Assembly (NCBI RefSeq): GCF_010731595.1
Contig: NZ_AP022582.1
Location: 4,712,001-4,776,000 of the forward strand
DNA length: 64,000 bases
Reading direction: 5' to 3'
From: Mycobacterium seoulense
Lineage (GTDB): Bacteria > Actinomycetota > Actinomycetes > Mycobacteriales > Mycobacteriaceae
Under the pieces are notes generated by a model that saw only the letters and a program-made list of their open reading frames with translations, searched no databases and was not told where the DNA came from. Made by a program: the position numbers and the translations under genes. Of the stretch, positions 20,707-28,273 are shown piece by piece. Each line of letters opens with the position of its first letter. Positions within the stretch are counted from its first letter, which is position 1.

Positions 20707-21384
20707 CTAGTTGTCGGCAGTGCGGGTGTGCTGAGTCCAGCGGTTCTCGCAGACGAACTCCGACAGCGGGCGGGCGACGGCCCAACCGTCCAGCTCCAGC
20801 GCCGGGCGGTCGGGGAATTCGGGCACCGGACCCAGGCACAGGATGGCCACCGGCTCCGCCCCGGCGGGCATCTCGAGCAGGGCCGCCAACCGGTGCGGAT
20901 CGAACAGCGAAACCCAGCCCATGCCAAGGCCTTCCGAGCGGGCCGCCAGCCACAGATTCTGGATCGCGCACGACACCGACGCGAGATCCATCTGCGGTAG
21001 CGTCCGCCGGCCGAACACGTGCTTCTCACGGTCGTCGCCCAGCGCCACCACCAGCAGTTCGGCGCACTCGAGGATGCCTTCGACTTTCAGCGCAAGAAAC
21101 TCCTCGCCCCGCTCACCCAGCGCCGCGGCGGTGCGGGGTCGCTCTTCGTCGACGAGGGCGTGGATGCGCCGCCGCAGCGAGTCGTCGGTGATCCGGATGA
21201 ACCGCCACGGCTGCATCAGGCCGACGCTGGGCGCCGCATGGGCGGCCTGCAGCAGGCGTGCCAGCACGTCCTCGCCCACCACGCCGCCGGGGACGAAGCG
21301 GCGCATGTCGCGCCGCTCCGAGATCACCCGATAGACGGCCCGCCGTTCCTGCGGGCTGAAGGCCTCGTCGCTCACGGGAGTCAT
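20707..21384 (-). CDS. bluB: 5,6-dimethylbenzimidazole synthase BluB
   Basis: A 225-residue flavin-fold protein of the nitroreductase superfamily. The segments RRDMRRFVPG, AAPSVGLMQPWRFI and GLGMGWVSLFD are those of BluB. BluB cannibalises FMNH2 to make the lower ligand of vitamin B12. Rv0306 of M. tuberculosis is the likely orthologue. It lies 38 bp downstream of the sulfatase start in the same direction as that gene. In M. tuberculosis a PE_PGRS gene, toxin-antitoxin genes, a TetR gene and two PPE genes fill this interval. Confidence 0.9.
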   Translation of the reverse strand: MTPVSDEAFSPQERRAVYRVISERRDMRRFVPGGVVGEDVLARLLQAAHAAPSVGLMQPWRFIRITDDSLRRRIHALVDEERPRTAAALGERGEEFLALKVEGILECAELLVVALGDDREKHVFGRRTLPQMDLASVSCAIQNLWLAARSEGLGMGWVSLFDPHRLAALLEMPAGAEPVAILCLGPVPEFPDRPALELDGWAVARPLSEFVCENRWTQHTRTADN

Positions 21385-21457
21385 CGTAGGAAATCCGCGT
21401 TAGCGTGAACCGTGTCCGCAACACGGACCGGCCGAACACCCGGGAAAGGAGTGTTCC

Positions 21458-21742
21458 GTGAAGCGTTTCGACCTTCTCGACCAGCTGCCCACCGACCCCG
21501 CCGCCGGCCGGGTCTACGGCGAGCCCTATCAGACACCGGACGGCACCACCGTGATCCCCGTCGTCAAACCGCTCGGCGTCTTCGTCATTCGCAACGGCGA
21601 GGCGTCCTGGGAGGCTGCCGTCGACGCGAATCGGATCGCGCTGATCGGGGTGATCACCGGCCTGCTGGCGGCGGTGATCGGCAGCCTGGCGGTGCTGCGG
21701 CAGCCGCCCTGGCCGCGGATGACGATCACGGACTATAGGTGA
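21458..21742 (+). CDS. Small membrane protein with GerW/YtfJ-like segment
   Basis: A 94-residue protein. Residues about 18-40 (VYGEPYQTPDGTTVIPVVK) resemble the core of the GerW/YtfJ family known from sporulating bacteria. One hydrophobic helix spans about residues 62-80 (IALIGVITGLLAAVIGSL). The GTG start follows AAAGGAG at good spacing. It is divergent from bluB, and its 3' end overlaps the next gene by 17 bp in convergent orientation. The protein is much shorter than full GerW proteins, so the role is unknown. Confidence 0.7.
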   Translation: MKRFDLLDQLPTDPAAGRVYGEPYQTPDGTTVIPVVKPLGVFVIRNGEASWEAAVDANRIALIGVITGLLAAVIGSLAVLRQPPWPRMTITDYR

Positions 21743-22208
21743 CGCCGACCGCGCGGAAGACGTACTCCGGCGGCATGTCGAAGGCCAGCGAGTGCCGCGG
21801 CAGTCCGCTGAGCACGTCGGCCGGAATGGCGACCTTGTAGTGCAGCGACAGTTCGCCGCTGAACTTCGGGTCCACCCGCGCGACGTCGACGTCGACCCGC
21901 AAACCGGTCGACGAAATCTCGACCCGCGCCGCGCCGGTCTGCGGCGCGTCCCAGCGGACGTCGACCGTCGGGCCGGCCAGCCTGGGCAGCATCGACAGCG
22001 TGGCCAGCACCCGCTCGGCGGTGAACACCAGCGAACCCGTATAGCTGGCGACGCTGTGCGGCAATCGCACGCCGGGGATGGCGCCGCGGAAGCGCCGCAT
22101 CACCGCGACGTAGTCGGCGTGGTAGAGCAGGCCTTCCGCCTGGACCTGCGCGTACACGTCGTCGGGCAGCTTGCCGATGCCCAACAACCTCCGGACGAAT
22201 ACGGCCAT
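21726..22208 (-). CDS. Conserved hypothetical protein (Rv0307c-like)
   Basis: A 160-residue protein, the same length as Rv0307c. It begins MAVFVRRLLGIGKLPDDV and is rich in beta-strand-like segments, without a signal peptide or membrane helix. I recognise no catalytic motif. The ATG at 22208 is preferred because the frame upstream is proline/arginine-rich and overlaps the promoter region of the PAP2 gene. It is divergent from that gene with an 82-bp gap. Confidence 0.8.
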   Translation of the reverse strand: MAVFVRRLLGIGKLPDDVYAQVQAEGLLYHADYVAVMRRFRGAIPGVRLPHSVASYTGSLVFTAERVLATLSMLPRLAGPTVDVRWDAPQTGAARVEISSTGLRVDVDVARVDPKFSGELSLHYKVAIPADVLSGLPRHSLAFDMPPEYVFRAVGVTYSP

Positions 22209-22290
22209 GACGCCAGTATGGACCGGGCCCGGTGACCGGGTGGTCGGGCCGCCCGATCCCCGTCGCCGCGCGGCTGGTATCGGTGGGGTC

Positions 22291-22965
22291 ATGACCCCAC
22301 GGACCCGTGCGGCCGTGTGCATCGCCCTGGCCGCGGCGATCGTCTACGCGCTGATGTGGGTGGGGTACGCGCAGGACTGGCACTGGCAGCAGCGCATGGA
22401 TTGGGCGCTGCTGGACGCCGCGCGGGACGGCGCGGTCAAGCACCCGTTCTGGGTGCGCTTCTGGGCTGACGTCTCCTTCGCGCTGGGCCCGGTCCCGTTG
22501 CGGGTGCTGGGCGCGGTGGCGGCGCTGGCCGCCCTGGCCATGCGCCGGGTGCGGGCGGCGCTGCTGCTGTCGGCCTGCGCGCCCCTGAGCGGACTCGTGA
22601 CCGTGGCGGCCAAGACGCTGGCGGACCGGCCGCGGCCGTCGACCATGCTGGTGGCCGCGGCCGAGACCTCGTTTCCGTCCGGGCACGCGCTGGAAGTGAC
22701 GGCCGCGCTGTGCGCGGGGTTGTCGCTCGCGTTGCCCGCGATGAGCCGCGTCCTGCGCCGCGTCGCGGTGGCGGTGGTGGCGCTGAGCGTGCTGGCGGCG
22801 GGGATCTCCCGGGTGGCGCTGAACGTGCACTACCCGTCCGACGTGTTGGCCGGGTGGTCGCTGGGCTACCTGTATTTCCTGTTGTGCGTCACGGTCATTC
22901 GCCCCGCCGGCGCGGACCTCTCCCGAAATCCATGGGACGCGGACGATTTGGTCACGGCGCGGTGA
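22291..22965 (+). CDS. PAP2-family membrane phosphatase (Rv0308-like)
   Basis: A 224-residue integral membrane protein with about five or six helices. All three PAP2 motifs are present: K108 to RP (KTLADRPRP), PSGH at 129-132, and SR173 with H180 and D184 (SRVALNVHYPSD). Such enzymes remove phosphate from lipid phosphates or pyrophosphates at the outer face of the membrane; the substrate is not determined by the sequence. The ATG at 22291 follows GGTGGGG, a modest ribosome-binding sequence. Confidence 0.9.
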   Translation: MTPRTRAAVCIALAAAIVYALMWVGYAQDWHWQQRMDWALLDAARDGAVKHPFWVRFWADVSFALGPVPLRVLGAVAALAALAMRRVRAALLLSACAPLSGLVTVAAKTLADRPRPSTMLVAAAETSFPSGHALEVTAALCAGLSLALPAMSRVLRRVAVAVVALSVLAAGISRVALNVHYPSDVLAGWSLGYLYFLLCVTVIRPAGADLSRNPWDADDLVTAR

Positions 22966-23024
22966 CCTAACCGGGTCGAAAGCTTTACTTGACCTTGGGC
23001 CGTGCGGGTTCGACGATTGAGGTC

Positions 23025-23681
23025 ATGCGCCGACTGCTCGCTTTGCTGTCCGCTTCGGCGTGCGCGCTTTTCGCGTCGCTGGCCCTGGCGCCGATGAGTG
23101 CCGCCGCGGGCGCCCCCTGGTTCGCCAACGCCGTCGGCAATGCCACGCAGGTGGTTTCGGTGATGAGCACCGGCGGGTCGAACGCGACGATGGACATCTA
23201 TCAGCGCACCGCCGCCGGCTGGCAGGCGCTGCGGACTCAGATTCCCACCCACGTCGGCTCGGCGGGCATGGCGCCACAGGCCAAGAGCGGGGTGCCGGCC
23301 ACCCCGATGGGCGTCTACACGCTGGACTCCGCCTTCGGCACCGCGCCCAATCCCGGCACCGCGCTGCCCTACACCCAGGTGGGGCCCAACCACTGGTGGA
23401 GCGGCGACGACCACAGCCCCACCTTCAACTCCATGCAGGTGTGCCAGAAGGCGCAGTGCCCGTTCAACACCGCCGAAAGCGAAAACCTGCAGATCCCGCA
23501 GTACAAACACGCCGTCGTGATGGGCGTCAACAAGAACAAGACCCCGGGCGGCGGTGCGGCGTTCTTCTTCCACACCACCGACGGAAAACCCACCGAGGGC
23601 TGCGTGGCCGTCGACGACGCTCAGCTGGTGTCGATCATGAAATGGCTGCAGCCCGGCGCGGTGATCGCCATCACCAAGTAA
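23025..23681 (+). CDS. Secreted L,D-transpeptidase-fold protein (Rv0309-like)
   Basis: A 218-residue exported protein, the same length as Rv0309. A signal peptide spans about residues 1-29 (ending MSAAAGA). The YkuD-type catalytic signature is visible as H183 and C193 in HTTDGKPTEGCVAV. The C-terminal KAQCPFNT segment adds a further cysteine near residue 145. Proteins of this type make 3-3 links in peptidoglycan or attach proteins to it; there is no Ig-like domain, unlike the classical mycobacterial Ldt enzymes. The gene lies 59 bp after the PAP2 gene and may share its transcript. Confidence 0.88.
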   Translation: MRRLLALLSASACALFASLALAPMSAAAGAPWFANAVGNATQVVSVMSTGGSNATMDIYQRTAAGWQALRTQIPTHVGSAGMAPQAKSGVPATPMGVYTLDSAFGTAPNPGTALPYTQVGPNHWWSGDDHSPTFNSMQVCQKAQCPFNTAESENLQIPQYKHAVVMGVNKNKTPGGGAAFFFHTTDGKPTEGCVAVDDAQLVSIMKWLQPGAVIAITK

Positions 23682-23684
23682 CGC

Positions 23685-24164
23685 TCAGTCGACGCCCGCG
23701 ATGGCGCGGCCCGGCTTGAGCGTGAAGTTCAGGCCCTCCAAAGACATTGTGGCGTCGTAGGTTCGGTCGTAGCCGGTGCCACTGATCTTCCAGCCATCGT
23801 CGGTACGCCGGTATTGGTCCTTGTAGAACGCCGCGCCGATCAGCATGAAATTGAGGTCGGCGACGATAACCCGGTCCTGCAGATACCAACTGCCGGTGGC
23901 GGTATCGCCACTGACGACGATGTCGGGGTGGGTCACCCGGTGTTCGGTGATCACGTTGGCGGGCAGCGACGTGCGCATGTACTCGACCAAGTCGTCGCGG
24001 TTGGTGAAGTGCAACTCGTTTCCGATGGACGGCCCGTAATCGGCCTTGATGTCCGCGGCGAGCGTGTCGGCGAAGTCATCCCAGTGCTTGGTGTCCAGCG
24101 CGCGCAAGTACCGGTACTTGACCTGCTTGATGGCTTCGATGTCGGCGAGATCGTGAGGGGTCAT
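23685..24164 (-). CDS. SnoaL-like (NTF2-fold) protein (Rv0310c-like)
   Basis: A 159-residue soluble protein with the pattern of the SnoaL-like/NTF2 fold: DIEAIKQVKYRYLRALDTK helix, then HFTNRDDLVEYMR, a strand pair around HRVTHPDIVV, and a YRRTDDGWKISG ending. Members are hydratases, isomerases or non-enzymatic binders. Its ATG lies 4 bp after the TetR stop on the same strand, so the two genes form one transcript and the small protein probably acts in the pathway sensed by the regulator. Confidence 0.82.
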   Translation of the reverse strand: MTPHDLADIEAIKQVKYRYLRALDTKHWDDFADTLAADIKADYGPSIGNELHFTNRDDLVEYMRTSLPANVITEHRVTHPDIVVSGDTATGSWYLQDRVIVADLNFMLIGAAFYKDQYRRTDDGWKISGTGYDRTYDATMSLEGLNFTLKPGRAIAGVD

Positions 24165-24168
24165 CAGG

Positions 24169-24789
24169 TCATTGCAGCACACGGGTGACCATGTCGATCA
24201 GAGCGCGTCGTTCCAGGCTCCAGTCGATCGCCGTCCCGGTGACCATTTGCGCCAGCACCACACCGCGCAGCGTGGCCCAGATGACCTCGGCCACACCGGC
24301 ATTCGCGGGGTCATCGGTGATCAGGCGCCCCAGCTGCCCGATAGCGGCGTTCATCTCCAGCAGATGACGCCGCGGCGACTCGCCCGGGCCGCCGCGGGTG
24401 GCCCGCAGGATCTCGAACGCCGCCATCGACGTCGGACTGCTGTAGCAACTCCACGCGGTGTCGACGACCACCTCGATGCGCTCGCGCAGCGGCAGCTCAC
24501 TGACATCGGCGGACGACAGGCTCTCGATCAGCCGGTCCACCCCGTCGTCCACGACGGCCATCAACAGGCCGTTGCGATCGCCGAAGTGATACTGGATGAC
24601 CCCCCACGTGACGCCCGCGCGTTCGGCCACATGCTTGGCGGTGGCCGCGGCGAAGCCTTCCTCGGTGATGCAGCGGACCGTCTCGTCGATGATCCGCGCG
24701 CGGGTGTCGTCGCCGCGCTTGCGCGGCGCGCTGGTGCGCCGGGTGGGGCCGACCGGGCCTCCGGCGCTCTGAGCTGCGGCAATGGACAT
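24169..24789 (-). CDS. TetR-family transcriptional regulator
   Basis: A 206-residue repressor. After a basic 25-residue lead, the helix-turn-helix is clear: TRARIIDETVRCITEEGFAAATAKHVAERAGVTWGVIQYHF (split across residues about 29-70). The ligand domain is unassigned. It is divergent from the gene at 24828 across 38 bp that hold a partial palindrome. It likely controls itself, the SnoaL-like gene behind it and possibly the divergent gene. Confidence 0.9.
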   Translation of the reverse strand: MSIAAAQSAGGPVGPTRRTSAPRKRGDDTRARIIDETVRCITEEGFAAATAKHVAERAGVTWGVIQYHFGDRNGLLMAVVDDGVDRLIESLSSADVSELPLRERIEVVVDTAWSCYSSPTSMAAFEILRATRGGPGESPRRHLLEMNAAIGQLGRLITDDPANAGVAEVIWATLRGVVLAQMVTGTAIDWSLERRALIDMVTRVLQ

Positions 24790-24804
24790 TGTTGACTTTA
24801 TAAC

Positions 24805-24818
24805 ATAGTCGAGTCTAT
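24805..24818. promoter_or_regulatory. Candidate TetR operator
   Basis: ATAGTCGAGTCTAT is an imperfect palindrome (10 of 14 positions symmetric, with ATAG/CTAT ends) in the short AT-rich region between the divergent TetR gene and the gene at 24828. The place is right for autoregulation; binding is inferred. Confidence 0.4.
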
Positions 24819-24827
24819 TTTTGGCCC

Positions 24828-26051
24828 GTGAGCCGATCCCGATATGCGCGGTTGACGCGCGAGCAGCTGGCCGTGCTGGTCCCCGAACTGCTCCTGATCG
24901 GGCAGCTGATCGACCGCTCCGGCATGGCCTGGTGCATCAGCGCGTTCGGCCGCGACGAGATGGTGCAGATCGCCATCGAGGAGTGGGCGGGTGCCAGCCC
25001 CGTCTACACCCGGCGCATGCAGCGGGCGCTCAACTTCGAAGGCGACGACGTGCCGACCATCTTCAAGGGTCTGCAGCTCGACATCGGCGCCCCACCGCAA
25101 TTCATGGACTTCCGCTACACCGTCCACGACCGCTGGCACGGCGAATTCCACCTCGACCACTGCGGCGCGTTGCTGGACGTGGAGCCGATGGGCGAAAAGT
25201 ACGTCTTCGGCATGTGCCACACCATCGAGGACCCGACCTTCGACGCCACCGCGGTGGCGACGAACCCGCGCGCCCAGGTGCGCCCGATCCACCGGCCGCC
25301 GCGCACCCCGGCCGACCGCCATCCGCATTGCGCGTGGACGGTCATCATCGACGAGTCTCATCCCGAGGCCCAGGGCATTCCCGCGCTGGACATCGTTCGC
25401 CAAACCCGCGCCGCGACATGGGAACTCGATCCGATCGACCGCTCAGACGAGGGCAAGGCGGATTACTCCGGGCCGCTGCTCTCCGACTTCGACTTCGCCG
25501 GCTTCTCGCATTCGGCGCTGGTCCGGATGGCCGACGAAGTCTGTCTGCAGATGCACCTGCTCTACCTGTCGTTCGCGATCGCGGTGCGGGCGCGCGCCGC
25601 CGACGAGGCGCAGGCCGTGTCGGTGTGCACCCAGGGCCTGACCGGCATAGCGGGCGTGGCCGCCGAGCGCATACACCGCGCGCTGGGGCTGCAAGGCGGT
25701 GTCGACGGGGTGCTGGAGGTGCTCGACTTGCACCCGTTGCTGAATCCCGCGGGCTACGTGCGGGCCGAAACGGCCGACCGGCTCGTCGTGCACCGCTCGC
25801 CGGCCCACGACGACGCCGCCTGGATCGCGCTGTGTTCACCCGAATCCGTGCAACCGCTGCAGGCGATCGCCACCGCCGTCGACCCGCACGTGGAGGTCCG
25901 GGTCAGCGGCACCGACACCGACTGGACCGCGGAACTGGTCGAAACCGACACCGCGGCGGCCGAACTGCCCGAGGTGTCGGTAACGAAGGTCAGTGGCGGA
26001 GCGACATTCCAGTTCGAACCGAGGCGATCGCTGCCGCTGACCGTGGTGTGA
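24828..26051 (+). CDS. Conserved hypothetical protein (Rv0311-like)
   Basis: A 407-residue soluble protein, close to Rv0311 (409). It has no signal peptide or membrane helix. The N-terminal half contains an uncommon density of histidine, aspartate and cysteine (FRYTVHDRWHGEFHLDHCG and FGMCHTIED), which could bind metal or a cofactor. I recognise no characterised family. It is divergent from the TetR gene and may be part of that regulator's set. Confidence 0.8.
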   Translation: MSRSRYARLTREQLAVLVPELLLIGQLIDRSGMAWCISAFGRDEMVQIAIEEWAGASPVYTRRMQRALNFEGDDVPTIFKGLQLDIGAPPQFMDFRYTVHDRWHGEFHLDHCGALLDVEPMGEKYVFGMCHTIEDPTFDATAVATNPRAQVRPIHRPPRTPADRHPHCAWTVIIDESHPEAQGIPALDIVRQTRAATWELDPIDRSDEGKADYSGPLLSDFDFAGFSHSALVRMADEVCLQMHLLYLSFAIAVRARAADEAQAVSVCTQGLTGIAGVAAERIHRALGLQGGVDGVLEVLDLHPLLNPAGYVRAETADRLVVHRSPAHDDAAWIALCSPESVQPLQAIATAVDPHVEVRVSGTDTDWTAELVETDTAAAELPEVSVTKVSGGATFQFEPRRSLPLTVV

Positions 26052-26208
26052 GCACGGGCGCGGATTTGTCAAGGGGTCAGCGGTACCACTTCGGTGACGA
26101 GGTGGCATCGACCGGATACCGATGATGTTGCAAGCCATCGGTTTTGGGCGTGTCCGCGGCTATGGTTAACGCTGGCCACCGACCCCTATAGACGAAGGTT
26201 TTCGCTCT

Positions 26209-28128
26209 ATGTACGACCCACTTGGGTTGTCGATCGGGACCACCAACCTGGTCGCTGCGCGCAACGAAAGCCCACCGGTTACCCGGCGTTCGGTGCTGAC
26301 TCTTTATCCGCACTGCGCGCCGAAAATTGGCTTGCCCGAGGAGAACTCGTACCTTTCCGAGCCCGGTGTGATGATGAAGGGCTTCGTCGAGCGCATCGGT
26401 GACTCGGTGGCGCTGGTGTCCGCCGACGGGTCGGCGCACGACCCGGAACTGCTGACGGTGGAGGCCCTGGACGCGATGGTGTGCGCCGCGGGCGCCGACG
26501 CCTCCTCCTCGGAGATCTCCATCGCCGTGCCCGCGTACTGGAAACCCGTCACCGTCCAGGCATTGCGCGACGCGCTGCGGACGCATCTGGGATTCGTGCG
26601 CAGCGGCATGGCGCCCCGGCTGGTCTCGGACGCGATAGCGTCGCTGGCCGCCGTGAAGTCCGAGCTCGGCCTGCCCGACGACGGTGTGGTGGGGCTGCTC
26701 GACTTCGGCGGCGGCGGAACCTCGGCGACCCTGGTGAACGTCGCGGGTGACTTCGAACTCATCAGCGCGACAATGCGTTACGCGGGCCTGTCCGGCGACG
26801 AGATCGACCAGGAGCTGCTGCTGCGGGTCTTCGAGGAGCTGGGCCGCGGCAGCGGCATCGACCCGGGCAGCACGGCGGCCGTCGGGCAGCTCGGCGAGCT
26901 TCGCGAACAGTGCCGGCTGGCCAAGGAGCGGCTGTCCATCGACGTCGACAGCGAGATCGCCGCCGAGCTCGGCGGGCGCAGCTGCAGCCTCACGCTGAAG
27001 CGCGACGACCTCGAAGACCTGATGGCGGATCGGCTGACCGGTTTCATCTACGCCTTCGACGACATGCTGGTGCGCTACCGCAAGAACTGGGCGGACCTCG
27101 CGGCGGTGGTGACCGTCGGCGGGGGCGCACACATTCCCCTTGTCGCCGAACGGCTTTCGATCCACGGGCGCACCCCGGTCCTGACCCCGTCGCAGCCGGC
27201 GCTGGCGGCGGCGTCCGGCGCGCTGCTGCTGGCGGCCCGCGGCGAAGAGCTGAGCCTGCGCACGCGGACGTCGATGGGACTGCTGGTGGCCGCCAACGCC
27301 ACCGGCGATGTCGTCGACCTCGGGGCCGGTGACGTGCTGGTGATCGACGACGAGGCGCTGACGGACCGCGAGCTGGCGTGGTCGCAGACCGAGGACCCCG
27401 GCGACCTGCGCGTGCGGTTCGGCGGCGAAATCTACGACGAGGACGGCCCGTCCGGCTGGTCGATGCGCCTGAATGTGATCGAGCCGCCCCGGGACCGGCC
27501 GTGGCGCCGCCTCCGGTTGTCGCAGCTGATCATCGGCATGTCCGCGTTGGTGGCCATGACGGCGATCGGGGGTGTGGCCTACACCCTGACCGGCATCGAA
27601 CACCGTCAGGCCCCGCCCGCGCCCAGCGTCGCCCCGCGGCCGGCGCCGGCCAGCCCGCTGGTCCCGCGCACCGTCGTGCCGCCTCCCCCCACCGCCGTGC
27701 CGCCCCCGCCCAGCGCCGCGCCGGTGCCCAGCCCCGCGCCGCCGCCGGCCGAACCGCCGCCGCCACCGCCGTCACCCCCGCCGCCACCGCCGGTGGTGGT
27801 CACCACGCAGGCGCCGCCCGTCTACACCCCGCGGCACACCGCGCCGCCGTCGACCCAGCCGCCGACCACGACGGCCATGACGACGCCCCCGCCGCCGACG
27901 ACCACGACCGAGACGCCACCCCCGCCGTCGACCACCACCACGACCACCACGACGGTGCCGATGACCACCGAGTGGATCCACGTACCGCTGCTGCCGGTGC
28001 CCATACCGGTCCCGGTCCCGCAGACGCAGGCACCGCAGGCGCCCCAGGCCCCGCAGTACCCCCAGTACCCGCAGTATCCGCAATACCCGGGGAACTCCCA
28101 GAATCCGTTCCTGAGCCCGGGCTACTAG
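26209..28128 (+). CDS. Hsp70-like membrane protein with Pro/Thr-rich tail (Rv0312-like)
   Basis: A 639-residue protein in three parts. Residues 1-380 form an Hsp70/actin-fold domain: phosphate-1-like GLSIGTTNL (6-14), phosphate-2 DFGGGGT (165-171), adenosine-site VGGGAHIP (303-310). One membrane helix lies near 437-460. The rest is a proline/threonine-rich tail ending in PQYPQYPQYPQYPGN repeats. No Hsp70 peptide-binding domain is present. In Hsp70 the phosphate-1 motif is DLGTT; here serine (S8) replaces the catalytic aspartate, so ATP hydrolysis may be lost. The topology suggests a cytosolic ATP-binding domain and an exported tail. A paralogue with the same change is at 53102-54910, next to iniC. 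Confidence 0.88.
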   Translation: MYDPLGLSIGTTNLVAARNESPPVTRRSVLTLYPHCAPKIGLPEENSYLSEPGVMMKGFVERIGDSVALVSADGSAHDPELLTVEALDAMVCAAGADASSSEISIAVPAYWKPVTVQALRDALRTHLGFVRSGMAPRLVSDAIASLAAVKSELGLPDDGVVGLLDFGGGGTSATLVNVAGDFELISATMRYAGLSGDEIDQELLLRVFEELGRGSGIDPGSTAAVGQLGELREQCRLAKERLSIDVDSEIAAELGGRSCSLTLKRDDLEDLMADRLTGFIYAFDDMLVRYRKNWADLAAVVTVGGGAHIPLVAERLSIHGRTPVLTPSQPALAAASGALLLAARGEELSLRTRTSMGLLVAANATGDVVDLGAGDVLVIDDEALTDRELAWSQTEDPGDLRVRFGGEIYDEDGPSGWSMRLNVIEPPRDRPWRRLRLSQLIIGMSALVAMTAIGGVAYTLTGIEHRQAPPAPSVAPRPAPASPLVPRTVVPPPPTAVPPPPSAAPVPSPAPPPAEPPPPPPSPPPPPPVVVTTQAPPVYTPRHTAPPSTQPPTTTAMTTPPPPTTTTETPPPPSTTTTTTTTVPMTTEWIHVPLLPVPIPVPVPQTQAPQAPQAPQYPQYPQYPQYPGNSQNPFLSPGY

Positions 28129-28273
28129 TCCCGCGTCCTCCCTGGCAGAGCGCGCTCCAGCAGCGCGTGCGCGCCCGCGCGGGTAGCGTGGTGTCACCCG
28201 GTCGGGCGGGGTCTTTCCAGCGGTGCCCTCATGGAGGGATCCTGGAGCAAATCAGCGGACTGTGGAGGCGTAC

